DNA from: Phoenix dactylifera
Lineage: Eukaryota; Streptophyta; Magnoliopsida; Arecales; Arecaceae
Reading direction: 5' to 3'
DNA length: 64,000 nucleotides
Assembly: GCF_009389715.1 (NCBI RefSeq)
Contig: NC_052400.1
Location: 22,683,174 to 22,747,173, forward strand
Shown here: in pieces, positions 11,964 through 23,211 of the stretch
Numbering within the stretch: position 1 is the first letter of the stretch
Layout: every line of letters begins with the position of its first letter
The notes under the pieces: model-generated
Databases searched by the model: none
Told to the model about the DNA's origin: nothing
Seen by the model: the letters and a program-made list of their open reading frames with translations, nothing else
Position numbers and translations under genes: made by a program

Positions 11964-12290
11964 TTTTTTTTTGTTGCTAGGACGAACGATTCATATCTGA
12001 CGAGTACGAATACACTTAATAAAGTTAGAGAATAAAATATCTCGGAGTATCCGAGGCAGCTTTCCATTTTCAGCCCACACGGTACTATCTGTATGGCTGG
12101 CCACATAGACGGTCACCCAATTCGTAGCTCAATTAGCTTTACAGAAGACATGCTTAGCCTGAAAGACCACTACGGAAATTTTTACCTCCGCTCTCAGTTC
12201 AACACAGTGGTGATTTTCAAAATCTTGGAGCCCCGAGTTAATCAGAAGATCCGCCGGGAATCAAACCAGGACTTGGACGGCTAAGTAATT
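11964..12290 (-). mobile_element. 3' end of a LINE with poly-A
   Basis: A T run at 11964-11972 is the poly-A of a minus-strand insertion. It is followed by CATATCTGACGAGTACGAAT and further sequence that aligns with the LINE 3' end at 41298-41520 (CATCACGAGTACGAATACAC). No clean target duplication found; right limit approximate. 12290-12634 is unassigned. Confidence 0.6.
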
Positions 12291-12977
12291 TTTATTTCTT
12301 TGAAAAAGCAGAAAGAAATGTGATAATGAAGAGGTCAAGCCTATAACAATTTTGTCGGGACCGACCAAATCTATGCATGACACCACACGGCAGAAGAAAC
12401 ATCTCTCTATTCAGCACTCTCAGGAGTTGGTCCAAACTTTCGGCGGGAGATGATGTTAAGAAAGTTCTCGACTTCTCGTCCACCCTGCCAGGGTGGGTTA
12501 CTTAGATGAGAAGTTATTGGTTGGACCATATCCACTAGTTTAGCAGTGGACTAATCTAATCATAAAGGAAATTAAAAAACGAGCACTATGTTTGTGCCTA
12601 TCTCTTTGTTAATAAACTAGTCAACTGCTGAGCACATGGATCTAGTCTAACTAATAATTTCACTATTGAGGACCAGATCCATTAGCTCAATAGTGGTCTT
12701 AGTCCAACCAAAAAGAAACAAGAAGAGAAGAAGTCATACACGTCGTATTTGTAAAAGTCTCTTTGTGATTGGATTGGTCCAATGTTGAGCTCGTGGATTT
12801 GATTGAACCAATAATTTCACCCCATGCACATGCTACTGTCAGCCTTCTTGGAGGTGGTGAAATTTTTAGTTGGATTAGTGGACTAGTCTCCTTGGAGGTG
12901 GTTAAATTTTTAGTTAGATTAGCGGACCTGATCAACCATGGACCAGCATGCGCAATACGTCCATATTGCTTTCTTTT

Positions 12978-13467
12978 TGTCACAACCCAAGATTTTATCT
13001 AAAAAGACTAGCTTAAAGATATTATTTGGGTTCCTCGGCCTTGCATAAGTACACAAGATCTATTTAGTGCATAGCCGATGTAGGACTAAACATACATTTA
13101 TATAGATCCTTACATTCTCTTTTCATTTAAGCCCCGACGTCCTTATCAGGTTAAATGTTCAAATTCATTCAATCTAATAACAAGTCATGATAGGCCCATG
13201 TTGCATGACGAATCACTTGCCGATCTTTAATCCAACAAAACTATACTAGAAGAATAGGATATAAAGATTGATCGATACAAAAGTCCTCCGGTCTATATAG
13301 ATTATAGGTTGGCTCTGGTTTGATATCAATTGTTATAATCAAGAATCTCATTCAAAAAAACTCGCGGGGAGGTATTATTTAAATTTTTTGATTCTATATA
13401 TGTATTAAATATCTACCTCGTACATAGTTAATATAGCATTAAATATATGTCTGCATGAATTTTTATA
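12978..13467 (-). mobile_element. Decayed TRIM family A copy
   Basis: LTR-like 12978-13114 (137 bp, the same length as at 5952-6088) starts TGTCACAACCCA and ends CCTTACA in plus reading. A second, more decayed LTR starts at 13331. The primer site between them is degraded (TGATATCAAT). It predates the segmental duplication because copy 2 has the same insertion at the same place. Confidence 0.65.
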
Positions 13468-14002
13468 TATTTATATTTTTTTTGTTTATTTTTATATGTA
13501 TGCATTGATTTTTGGTTCGACTGGTGCCAAGGCAAGTGGGGTCTGCCCTATAATTGCGAGCCATTAATTTCTCTTTCCTTGCCGCTGAACTTTTCTACGA
13601 GCTGGGAAAGTTGTTGGATTATTGCGTTCCCATTCTCACTTTATTCAGCTAGCGCTTATATTAATTCCATCTCGATTTCTTGGTGTGCGTCGCCGGCGCT
13701 ACACGGGGTTCTCTTCTAGAAAGCAGAAACTTGAGATCCCACCGACTCCGGCGACCGGTCCAAGTCTGTTGTGTGCTCGCGTGATAACCCGCGTTGACCA
13801 ACTGGTCGAAACACAAAGCGAAGCTTTGCACGGAACCAACGAGCTGACGGCGATGGAATCAGGCATGGCCCAACCAACTACTCCCTTCTTGTTGGACATC
13901 TTACTCTTCTTCTTTTTCCTAAATGTGATTAAAAAAAGGATTGTTGGACTCTTTCAACAAGTTGGAACGAGTAGATCATGCTCGAAGCTGTTCGCTGATG
14001 AT

Positions 14003-14010
14003 TATAAATA
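14003..14010 (+). promoter_or_regulatory. TATA box of phytocyanin copy 1
   Basis: TATAAATA lies 182 bp upstream of the ATG, giving a leader of about 150 bp if transcription starts about 30 bp downstream. The same box is kept in copy 2. Confidence 0.6.
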
Positions 14011-14184
14011 AACGATGCATGAGGCGATAAAGAAGAAACCGTGAGTGCCTGCTCTGATTGATCCTCCAGTCCAGAGCACAAGATCGATTTCACCAGAGAG
14101 ACAGAATTAAAGAGGGTGGTTTGTCAGGGGTGACCTGCAGAACACAAGAAGAGACAGACATAAATTAAGGGAGGAGAAGAAGAG

Positions 14185-15302
14185 ATGGGGAGCGGGAAGA
14201 GAGGAAAGGTGTCATGGTCGGTTGCTGGCCTGATGGTTGCACTTGTGGCAGCAAGCCTTGCTCTGGAGGCGGCAGCCGCGACTCACGTGGTGGGGGGCTC
14301 AACCGGATGGATCGTCCCTCCTAACTCAAGCTTTTACTCTGATTGGGCCTCCACACAAACCTTTGCGGTTGGTGACACCCTTGGTAGGAAATTCATCCTC
14401 CATTTTTTTGCTCCCTTATCTTGATTTTTTTATTTTTGGAAAAGCAAAGTATATCGATCTTTTTTACTTTAGAGGGTCTGTCCGGCCGAAAATAGCCAGA
14501 ATTTTCATGTGGCTGGGCTTACATGTTGCGGCCACTGTGCTTACATATGCAACCGCAGACGTAACCCGACTTAGCTTGTTTAACTGGCTGTATCTGAGCT
14601 CATAAAATAACCTGTCCATAGATCATAGCTGCACCCCAGGTCCCTGCAAGTTGTCCTCCGGCCGTTTTGGCTTAAGGACAAGTTAACTGCAACCCGAGGA
14701 GTTTCGGTGAGTGCAACTTTATATCCAACGAACATGTGCCTAGACAGGTCCTCAATTAGCCTTGATAGTCTACCTATGCATTCAATGTAAATACTGTTTT
14801 ACTCTATTCTTTATAAAAATTATGGGTAGCATTTTCCTTCCTTTAAATCAAAAAAAAAAAAAAAAGGAATCGCTATTCCTCCCTGTGGTGTTTTTACATG
14901 ATTGATGGATAAAAACTGTTCCTGGCGTGTGCAGTGTTCAATTTTCAGACCGGATCGCACACTGTCGACAAAGTAACAAAGTCAGGCTACGATGATTGCT
15001 CAACTTCCAACCTGATCGGCTCCGCCATAACCACAGGCCCGGCCTCAGTTTCTCTCACCACCGCCGGCGACCACTACTTCATTTGTGGAATCCCTGGCCA
15101 CTGCTCCGCCGGCCAGAAGTTGTCTGTCACCGTTGCCTCCTCCCCAACAGGTGCTTCCCCTCCCACATCAGCTGCTGGTCCCTCGCCACCAGGCACCGGC
15201 GGAAGCAGTGCAGCCACATCACTTCTTCCTGGTTTCAGGACCGCGGCAACCTTCTCCCTGGCAACTGCACTCGTGTTTGCTGCCTCCTTTTTCCTCCTCT
15301 AG
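14185..15302 (+). CDS. Phytocyanin (stellacyanin/mavicyanin-like blue copper protein), copy 1
   Basis: Two exons, 14185-14383 and 14935-15302, joined by a phase-1 GT-AG intron (donor GTAGGA, acceptor GTGTGCAG); product 188 aa. Seen: a signal peptide about 1-31, the plastocyanin-like domain about 33-130, a Pro/Ser/Gly-rich stretch about 131-165, and a hydrophobic C-terminal tail about 166-188 ending FFLL, as expected for a GPI-anchor signal. Copper ligands are His75 (GSHTV), Cys117 (YFICG), His122 (PGHC) and axial Gln127 (GQK); Cys88 and Cys123 can form the conserved disulfide. Known: phytocyanins are secreted or plasma-membrane anchored single-copper electron carriers. The axial Gln points to the stellacyanin type rather than Met-type uclacyanin or plantacyanin. 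The start was chosen because it gives a typical signal peptide and is conserved in copy 2. Physiological role cannot be read from sequence. Confidence 0.9.
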
Positions 15303-15700
15303 ATTGGATACATATAACAGCAGGCGCCTCATGCGTGCTTCTACTTTTCCCACAGCGAGAGGCAGAGATTGCTGCCGCTATACGTAGCATATTGTTTTTA
15401 TTGATCATTTCTCTTTCTATAGTTGTCCATTCTTCTACTGTTAGCATACATGCAGACTTCGGGTCACAGTGCGAGAGATAGCCCGATACTTGTGTTAGTT
15501 TGATTGACGCAGGCTGATTCCTGATATCCGTGTAGTTTCATAATAGCGAATAATTCTGCCCAGTTACATGGGTGTTCATTGGTTTCCGTACAAATAAGCT
15601 GGGACTTTATGATGATTATACTCTTATGGTTTAACATGTTCCAGTTATTTTCCTTTCACTATATTTTACCGTTTTCTTAAAGAACATTATTATGACTGCA

Positions 15701-15888
15701 CCCTCGCCGAGAACAATGACAGCTGCCGCCGAGTCGACGGCTATCCGAGTTCGTCGTAGGAGAGGGGGAGGAGAACCCCTCCACTGGCGGCCACATCCTC
15801 AGCTTCCATATGCTGTTGCAGAGGAGGAGAAGAAGGAACCCTCCCTGTTCCTCTCTTCTCCTCCCTCTCTACTTTTTTTTTTCTTGTA
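15701..15888. other. Spacer between the two segmental copies
   Basis: 188 bp present once only, GC-rich at first and then pyrimidine-rich (CTCTTCTCCTCCCTCTC). No gene recognised. Confidence 0.6.
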
Positions 15889-16230
15889 CGTGGATCTAGT
15901 CTAACTAATAATTTCACCATTGAGGACCAGATCCATTAGCTCAATAGTAGTCTTAGTCCAACCAAAAAGGAACAACAACAAAGAAGTCATACACGTCGTA
16001 TTTGTGTAAGTCCCTTTGTGATTGTATTGGTCCAATGTTGAGCTGGTGGATTTTATTGAACCAGTAATTTCACTACATGCACATGCTTCCGTAAGTCTCC
16101 TTGAAGGTGGTGAAATTTTCAGTTGAATTAGTGGACTAGTCTCCTGGGAGGTGGTGAAATTTTTAGTTGGATTAGTGGACCTGATCGACCATGAACCAGC
16201 ATGCACAATACGTCCATATTGCTTTCTTTT

Positions 16231-16720
16231 TGTCACAACCCAAGATTTTATCTAAAAAGGCTGGTTTAAAGATATTATTTGAGTTTCTCGGCCTTGCATA
16301 AGTATACAAAATCTACTCAGTGCATAGCTGATGTAGAACTAAACATACATCTACATAGATCCGTACATTCTCTTTCCATTTAAGCCTCGACATCTTTACC
16401 GGGTTAAATGTTCAAATTCATTCAATCTAATAACAAGTCATGATAGGCTCGTGTTGCATGACGAATCACCTGCCAATCTTTAATCCAACAAAACTATGCT
16501 AGAAGAATAGGATATAAAGATTGATCAGTACAAAAATCTCCCGTCTATATAGATTATAGGTTGGCCCTGGTTTGATACCAATTGTTATAACCAAAAATTT
16601 CATTCAAAAAAACTAGCTAAAAAATATTATTTAAATTTTTGGATTCTATATAAATATTAAATATCTACATAGTACATAGTCAATATAAAATTAAACATAC
16701 ATAAGCATGATTTTTTTTAT
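16231..16720 (-). mobile_element. Decayed TRIM family A copy, duplicate of that at 12978
   Basis: LTR-like 16231-16367 (137 bp) and a second LTR-like start at 16583. The minus strand at the primer site still reads TGGTATCA, better preserved than in copy 1. Confidence 0.65.
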
Positions 16721-17255
16721 ATTTTTATATTTTTTTGTTTATTTTTATATGTATGTGTTGATTTTTGGTTCAGGCTAGTGCCATGGCAAGTGGGGTCTGC
16801 CCTGTAATTGCGAGCCATTAATTTCTCTTTCCTTGCCGCTGAATTTTTCTACGAGCTGGGAAAGTTGTTGGATTATTGCAATCCCGTTCTCACATGTTCA
16901 GCTAGCGCTTATATTAATTCCATCTCGATCTCTTGGTGTGTGTCGCCGGCGCTACATGGGGTTCTCTTCTAGAAAGCAGATACTTGAGATCCCACCGACC
17001 CCGGCGACCGGTCCAAGTCTGCCGTGCGCTCGCGTGATAACCCGCGTGGACCAACTGGTCGAAAAAGAAAGCGAAGCTTTGCACGGAACCGACGAGCTGA
17101 CGGCGATGGAGTCAGGCATGGCCCAACCAACTATTCCCATCTTGTTGGACATCTTACTCTTCTCCTTTTTCCTAAATGTGATTAAAAAAAGGATTGTTGG
17201 ACCCTTTCAACAAGTTGGAACGAGCAGATCATGCTCGAAGCTGTTCGCTCATGAT

Positions 17256-17263
17256 TATAAATA
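17256..17263 (+). promoter_or_regulatory. TATA box of phytocyanin copy 2
   Basis: TATAAATA, 178 bp upstream of the ATG, in the same context as copy 1. Confidence 0.55.
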
Positions 17264-17433
17264 AACGATGCATGAGGCGATGCAGAAGAAACCGTGAGTG
17301 CCTGTTCTGATTGATCCTCCAGTCCAGAGCACAGGATCGATTTCACCAGAGAGACAGAAAGAGGGTGGTTTGTCAGGGGTGACCTGCAGAACACAAGAAG
17401 AGACAGACAGAAATTAAGGGAGGAGAAGAAGAG

Positions 17434-18554
17434 ATGGGGAGCGGGAAGGGAGGAAAGGTGTCATGGTCGGTTGCTGCCCTGATGGTTGCACTTGTGGCAG
17501 CAAGCCTTGCTCTGGAGACAGCAGCCGCAACACATGTGGTGGGGGGCTCAACCGGATGGATCATCCCTCCCAACTCAAGCTTTTACTCTGATTGGGCCTC
17601 CACACAAACCTTTGCGGTTGGTGACACCCTTGGTAGGAAATTCATCCTCCATTTTTTGCTCCCTTACCTTGATTTCTTTCTCTCTTTTTTTTGGAAAAGC
17701 AAAGTATGTTGATCTTTTTTACTTTAGAGGGTCTGTCCGGCCAAAAATAGCCAGAATTTTCATGTGGCTGGGTTTACATGTTGCGGCCACTGCGCTTACA
17801 TATGCAACCGCAGATGTAACCCGACTTAGATTGTTTAACCGGCTGTATCTGAGCTCATAAAATAACCTGTCCATAGCTCATAGCTGCACCCCAGGTCCCT
17901 GCAAGTTGTCCTCCGGCCGTTTTGGCTTAAGGACAAGTTAACTGCAACCCGAGGAGTTTCGGTGAGTGCAACTTTATATCCAACGACATGTGCCTAGACA
18001 GGTCCTCAATTAGCCTTGATAGTCTGCCTATGCATTCTACGTAAATACTGTTTTACTCTATTCTTTATAAAAATTCTGGGTGGCATTTTCCTTCCTTTAA
18101 ATCAAATAAAAAAAAAAGGAATCACTACTCCTCCCTGTGGTGTTTTTACATGATTGATGGATAAAAACTGTTCCTGGCGTGTGCGGTGTTCAATTTTCAG
18201 ACCGGATCGCACACTGTCGACAAAGTAACAAAGTCAGGCTACGATGATTGCTCAACTTCCAACCTGATCGGCTCCGCCATAACCACAAGCCCGGCCTCAG
18301 TTCCTCTCACTACCGCCGGCGACCACTACTTCATTTGTGGAATCCCTGGCCACTGCTCCGCCAGCCAGAAGTTGTCTGTCACTGTTGCCTCCTCCCCAAC
18401 AGGCGCTTCCCCTCCCACATCAGCTGCTGGTCCCTCGCCACCAGGCACCGATGGAAGCAGTGCAGCCACATCACTTCTTTCTGGTTTCAGGACCGCCGCA
18501 ACCTTCTCCTTGGCAACTGCACTCGTGTTTGCTGCCTCCTTTTTCCTCCTCTAG
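17434..18554 (+). pseudogene. Phytocyanin copy 2 with lost 3' splice site
   Basis: Exon 1 is 17434-17632 and the exon 2 equivalent is 18187-18554; both reading frames are open and would give 188 aa. The donor GTAGGA is intact, but the acceptor that is GTGTGCAG in copy 1 reads GTGTGCGG here (A to G at 18185). The next AG downstream lies 14 bases into exon 2 (TTTTCAG) and would shift the frame; no AG lies close upstream. Substitutions against copy 1 are few (for example Gly126 to Ser next to axial Gln127, Gly101 to Ser, Ser106 to Pro), and His, Cys, His and Gln ligands are kept. Inference: copy 2 probably makes no normal phytocyanin unless it uses a non-AG acceptor. A single-base assembly error would also explain it. 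Confidence 0.7.
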
Positions 18555-18952
18555 ATTGGATACATATAACACCAGGCGCCTCATGCGTGCTTCTACTTTT
18601 CCCACAGCGAGAGGCAGAGATTGCTGCCGCTATATGTAGCATATTGTTTTTATTGATCATTTCTCTTTCTATAGTTGTCCATTCTTCTACTGTTAGCATA
18701 CATGCAGACTTCGGGTCACAGTGCGAGAGATAGCCCGATACTTGTGTTAGTTTGATTGACGCAGGCTGATTCCTGATATCCGTGTAGTTTCATAATAGCG
18801 AATAATTCTGCCCAGTTACATGGGTGTTCATTGGTTTCCGTACAAATAAGCTGGGACTTTATGATGATTATACTCTTATGGTTTAACATGTTCCAGTTAT
18901 TTTCCTTTCACTATATTTTACCGTTTTCTTAAAGAACATTATTATGACTGCA

Positions 18953-19920
18953 GGTGCTGTTAAAGGGTAGAAGTAAAAAAAACACTAGTATATAAGTAAA
19001 ACAAACACACCCCATTACATGATTCTTTTCCTTTTTCATTCCGTTAACAAATCTCCTCCCGCTCAAATCATGGTCGATGGACCTCGTCTTAATGGATGCT
19101 GGGCCCAAATAAGGAGAGACCTGTTTATGGTCCACTCCATGCATTGACAACCCTTTACCCGTTCTACCAGAAAGTAAAAGAAAACCCTTTTCCCACACAA
19201 GCGGGTATGGTCTGCCTACTCCTCGGAGGGCAATAAAAAGTATAGTGGAGAAACACAAAATATATTAAAATGAGAAGTTCCCAGAGATTGAAATATTTGC
19301 TAGGCTCGTGCCTTCGAGATGCATGAGATGGGGACAACCATGGTATACACCTATGGCTTTTGATTTGCCTCAGATGTTATTGATATCAGATGTCCAGCAG
19401 ATACTGCAATCTGTAATTAATTAGTCCAATGAGCGTCAAGTGTGCCCCCTACTCATCTTTCCACGAAGACAAGTGCAAAATACTTGAATGATTATTAATC
19501 CATTGAATTTTTAGGCATGTGTCAATTGAAGATGCTTGATTTGACGTTTCAACAGTTGGAACTCAAGAAGAAGAAGAACAAAAAAAATCAACGATTTTTT
19601 GAGAAGTCACATCTCGTACCGGTATGCTTGACTGTGTGGCAATGCCAAAAATAACATAGTCCACGTAAGCTTAATAACAAAAAAGATCCTTCACCCTAAA
19701 ATCGGCTCTAACATTAATTTTTTAGAGTTATTTCTCTGGCTCCGTTGTAATTTAAAATTTATTTAGCATCATTTTTATTTTTATTTTTAATATAAAAAGA
19801 TAAAAATCAAAATAAAAAATATTTTGTATTATTATTATTTTTTATTTTAAAATTATATTTATTATTTTTTTTAAAAAAAGCAAGAAATTCTTATTGTTAA
19901 TATTTTTGAAAATTAAAAAC
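18953..19920. other. No recognised gene
   Basis: Only short, unconvincing open frames. 19740-19910 is very AT-rich. Confidence 0.5.
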
Positions 19921-20325
19921 CTATGTTGTTTACCACCATCACCAAAACCATCTCCACCACCACTATTGTCTCCACCATCATCAATGTTGCCGCCACTGCT
20001 ACCACCGCTATCATCATCACCGTCTCCACCATGTTGCCAGCACTTCCACCAGCACCATTACCATCATCGATCGCTGTTATTATCATTGTTGCCATTGTCT
20101 CCACCATACAACTACCATTGTTGTTGTTGCTTCGATCACGTCATTGATGTTTTTACTATCACTATTGCTACTATAGCCACCGCCACCACCACCGCCATCA
20201 TATCCACAAACCACCGTCGCAATCATTGTCACCACTGCTATATCGCCGCCAAACCTATCACCAATACTACTATTGCTTTTACTACTTGTGCTGCAACTAC
20301 CACCATCTCCACCATTATGATTTGT
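19921..20325. repeat. Imperfect CAC/CAT trinucleotide repeat
   Basis: About 400 bp of irregular ACCACCATC-type triplets. A 148-codon plus frame and minus-strand frames across it are products of the triplet repeat, not genes. 20326-20966 shows nothing assignable. Confidence 0.8.
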
Positions 20326-20966
20326 ATACTTTTTAAATAATAATTGAATACTTTTTAAAAAATAGAAATAGATTTTTTTTTTAAAAAAAGGAAAAATAAA
20401 AGTGATGCAATCGAGGTCAATTTATATAGAAGTTGAACCAAAAATTTTAATCTACTTGAGAGTTGAAGAACTGGCGATAAAAAGTAGCTAACCTATGGAA
20501 ACATCTGATTTCATGAATATTATTTAGAGTTGACCTTTGAGCCATAGCTTTGATTTTAACCAGATCAAAATGGAAGGAAAAAGAGTTCAGGATGTATCTA
20601 TGTACGCTTCTTTAGGTCCACGGATGTTTAAGCTATGCAATCTATTAAATATAGAGAGAAAAGTATTCCAATATTTTGCACTCATTGAATCTGTTTTTCT
20701 TTTGGTACAAGGCTAGGCAAGTGCCCAATAAAAAGATTGTTACAGAGTTTATACAAGTCATCCAGTAACCTTATTTTGCAACACTTTGTTAAATCAAGAA
20801 GATGAACATTAGCTGGCAACTAAGCCCTAGTGATCTTTAAACTGATCCCCAAGGCATCTGCTAGTAGAAGCCAAGCTAATTAGCAGGAATAGAATCACAG
20901 TGCGGTATTGAGATGCCAGCCTGTAGAGCTTGATTTGCAAGGAGATCAACTGGCTGATTTTCTTCT

Positions 20967-22157
20967 AGGATTTAGGATGTAGGGGGTTTAGAATTTAGAA
21001 TTTAGGGTTTAAAATTTAGGGTTTAGGATTTAGATTTTAGGGTTTAGGGTTTTAGGATTTAGGGATTAGGGTTTAGAGCTTTAGGATTTAGAGTTTTAGG
21101 GTTTAGGATTTAAGGTTTTAGGTTTAGAATTTTGGGTTTAGGGTTTAAGGTTTAAAAGTCTAGGGTATAGGGTTTATGGTTTAGAGTTTAAGGTTTAGAA
21201 TTTAGGATTTTAGGGTTTAGGGTTTAGAGTTTAGAGTTTTAGGATTTAGGATTTGGGGGCTAGGGTTTAGAGTTTAGTATTTAGTGTTTCGGGTTCAGAA
21301 TTTAGGATTTAGGGTTCAGAGATTAGGATTTTTAAGGTTTAGAGTTTTTAGGGTATAGGATTTAGGGTTTGGGGTTTAGGATTTAAGGGTTTAGAGTTTA
21401 AGGGTTTAAGGTTTAGGGCTTAGAATTTAGAATTTTAGGGTTTAGGATTTTAGGATTTAGGGTTTTGAGGTTTAGGATTTTGGGGTTTAGAGTTTTGGGT
21501 TTAGAAATAGGATTTTGGGTTTAGGATTAGGATTTAGGGTTTTCAAGGTTTAGGGTTTGTAGGATTTAGTGTTTAGGGTTTTAGGATTTAGGTGTTTAGT
21601 GGTTTAGGATTTAGGGTTTAGGGGTTAGGATTTGGGGTTTAGGATTTAGGGGTTAGAATTTAGTGTTTAGGGATTAAGTTTTAGGATTTAGGGTTTCGGG
21701 TTTTAGGATTTAGAGTTTAGGGTTTAGAGTTTAGGGTTCAAGGTTTAGAGTTTAGAGTTTAGGGTTTAGGATTTAGATTTTAGGATTTAGGGTTTCGAGT
21801 TTAGAGTTTAGAGTTTTAGGGTTTGGGGTTTTAGGATTTAGGTTTTAGGGTTTAGGTTTTAGGGTTAGGATTTTGGATTTAGGGTTTTAGATTTAGGGTT
21901 TTAGGTAAGGATTTTGGGTTTTGGATTTAGGGTTTAGGGTTTTAGGGTTTAGGGCTTAGGGTTTAGGGTTTAGGGTTTAAGGTTTAAGGTTTAGGGTTTA
22001 GAATTTAGGGTATAGGACTTAGGGTTTAAGGTTTAAGGTTTAGGGTTTAGAATTTAGGGTATAGGGCTTAGGGTTTAGGGATTAGGGTTTAGAGTTTTAG
22101 GGGTTTAGAATTTTAGTGTTTAGGGTTTTAGGATTGAGAGTTTAGGATTTAAGGGCT
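20967..22157 (+). repeat. Interstitial telomere-like tract 1 (degenerate TTTAGGG)
   Basis: About 1.19 kb of TTTAGGG variants (TTTAGAA, TTTAGGA, TTTAGAG), G-rich on the plus strand throughout. The best run is near 21935-21985. 22158-23199 beyond it contains no gene I recognise. Confidence 0.9.
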
Positions 22158-23211
22158 AAAAGAAAGAGAAATAGATGAAGGATCCTTACCTTGGTTTAGC
22201 GAGACGTTCTAGAGACCCTTTCGAGCGAAAATCGAAGGAAGAACTCGAAAAGAAAAACTTGAAACGAAGTATTTTCTTATTTGTTCTTTGATAGATCTCA
22301 AAGGAGGATGGGGGACTTTAAAAAGGCCAAGATCCCTTATTTTTCGGTGTTTGGATCGCTCTGAAACACTAGGTTTTAGGCGCGGTCGCAATCGGATGAG
22401 GGGAGGAAGGAGACTCCCAGCCGGAGTCTTCCTCTTCCGTTCTCACGTGGAGTGCATGTGAGTCTTGAGACTGGCCTCTTTGGTCCGGCCCAATAGCTTA
22501 GGTGCTGTTATGATTAGACCCATCATTTCTTTGTTGCACATGCTTATAGTGTCCCAATCAGTAATATATCATTTTTCCTACAACTTCTCTAACATACCCA
22601 TTTAATTTCAACATACTCTAAATTTTATTGTACATCTATGCTAACATTCTTACTTCTACTCCATTCAACAATTCTATTAGACCTTCTTTGTTGCCCAATA
22701 TTCTAAGTAACAGTTCAAGTCTTACTATTGTTCTCAACCAAGTTTTTCTTTTAAGTCATCAAGGTACAAAAAAATCACATAGTTCTTCAGAAGCACCTCT
22801 CAAGTCATTCAACAAGCACTAACTCCATTGAACATGTCTTGTTTGTGCCTCCATTATTTTGTATAGCAAATCGCAAATGATGGAACCCATCACTTTGTGG
22901 TATCTCCCATTCAATCTTGTCTAGGGCTTCATCTTTGCTTCTATTTTCATTATAATTACATACCATATACTCTACCATTATTCTACTAATCATTAAGCCC
23001 ATGAGTCCAATTTAGCATTTAACATCTTTCTTTTCTCATCAATCAACACTATATCATCTATAAATAACATACATTGTGGTATATCTTCTTGAATATCAGC
23101 AATAATTCATCTAAAATTACCATAAATTCATCCATTTTCGATGAAATTTTGTTTCATTTGTGTATCGAGGTTGCATACTATATGCTCTACTGATTTTTTA
23201 AAACCATATTC

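Larger units (their letters stand above)
12635..15700. repeat. Tandem segmental duplication, copy 1 (about 3066 bp)
   Basis: Begins at TGGATCTAGTCTAACTAATA (12637) and ends ATTATTATGACTGCA (15700). Every landmark recurs at an offset near 3.25 kb in copy 2, including the old TRIM, promoter, both phytocyanin exons, intron and 3' flank. Differences are scattered substitutions and small indels. Confidence 0.9.
15889..18952. repeat. Tandem segmental duplication, copy 2 (about 3064 bp)
   Basis: Direct-repeat partner of 12635-15700, ending with the same ATTATTATGACTGCA. Carries the second phytocyanin locus. Confidence 0.9.

Noticed and set aside
14996..15481. 161-codon frame over phytocyanin exon 2 (and its twin at 18248-18733)
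   Set aside because: Shadow of the real frame; no domain, and it crosses the true stop.
19894..20340. 148-codon plus frame rich in Ser/Pro/Thr/His
   Set aside because: Translation of an imperfect CAC/CAT triplet repeat.
20967..22157. Possible CRISPR-like or satellite array
   Set aside because: Units are 7-bp telomere-like variants with no spacers.
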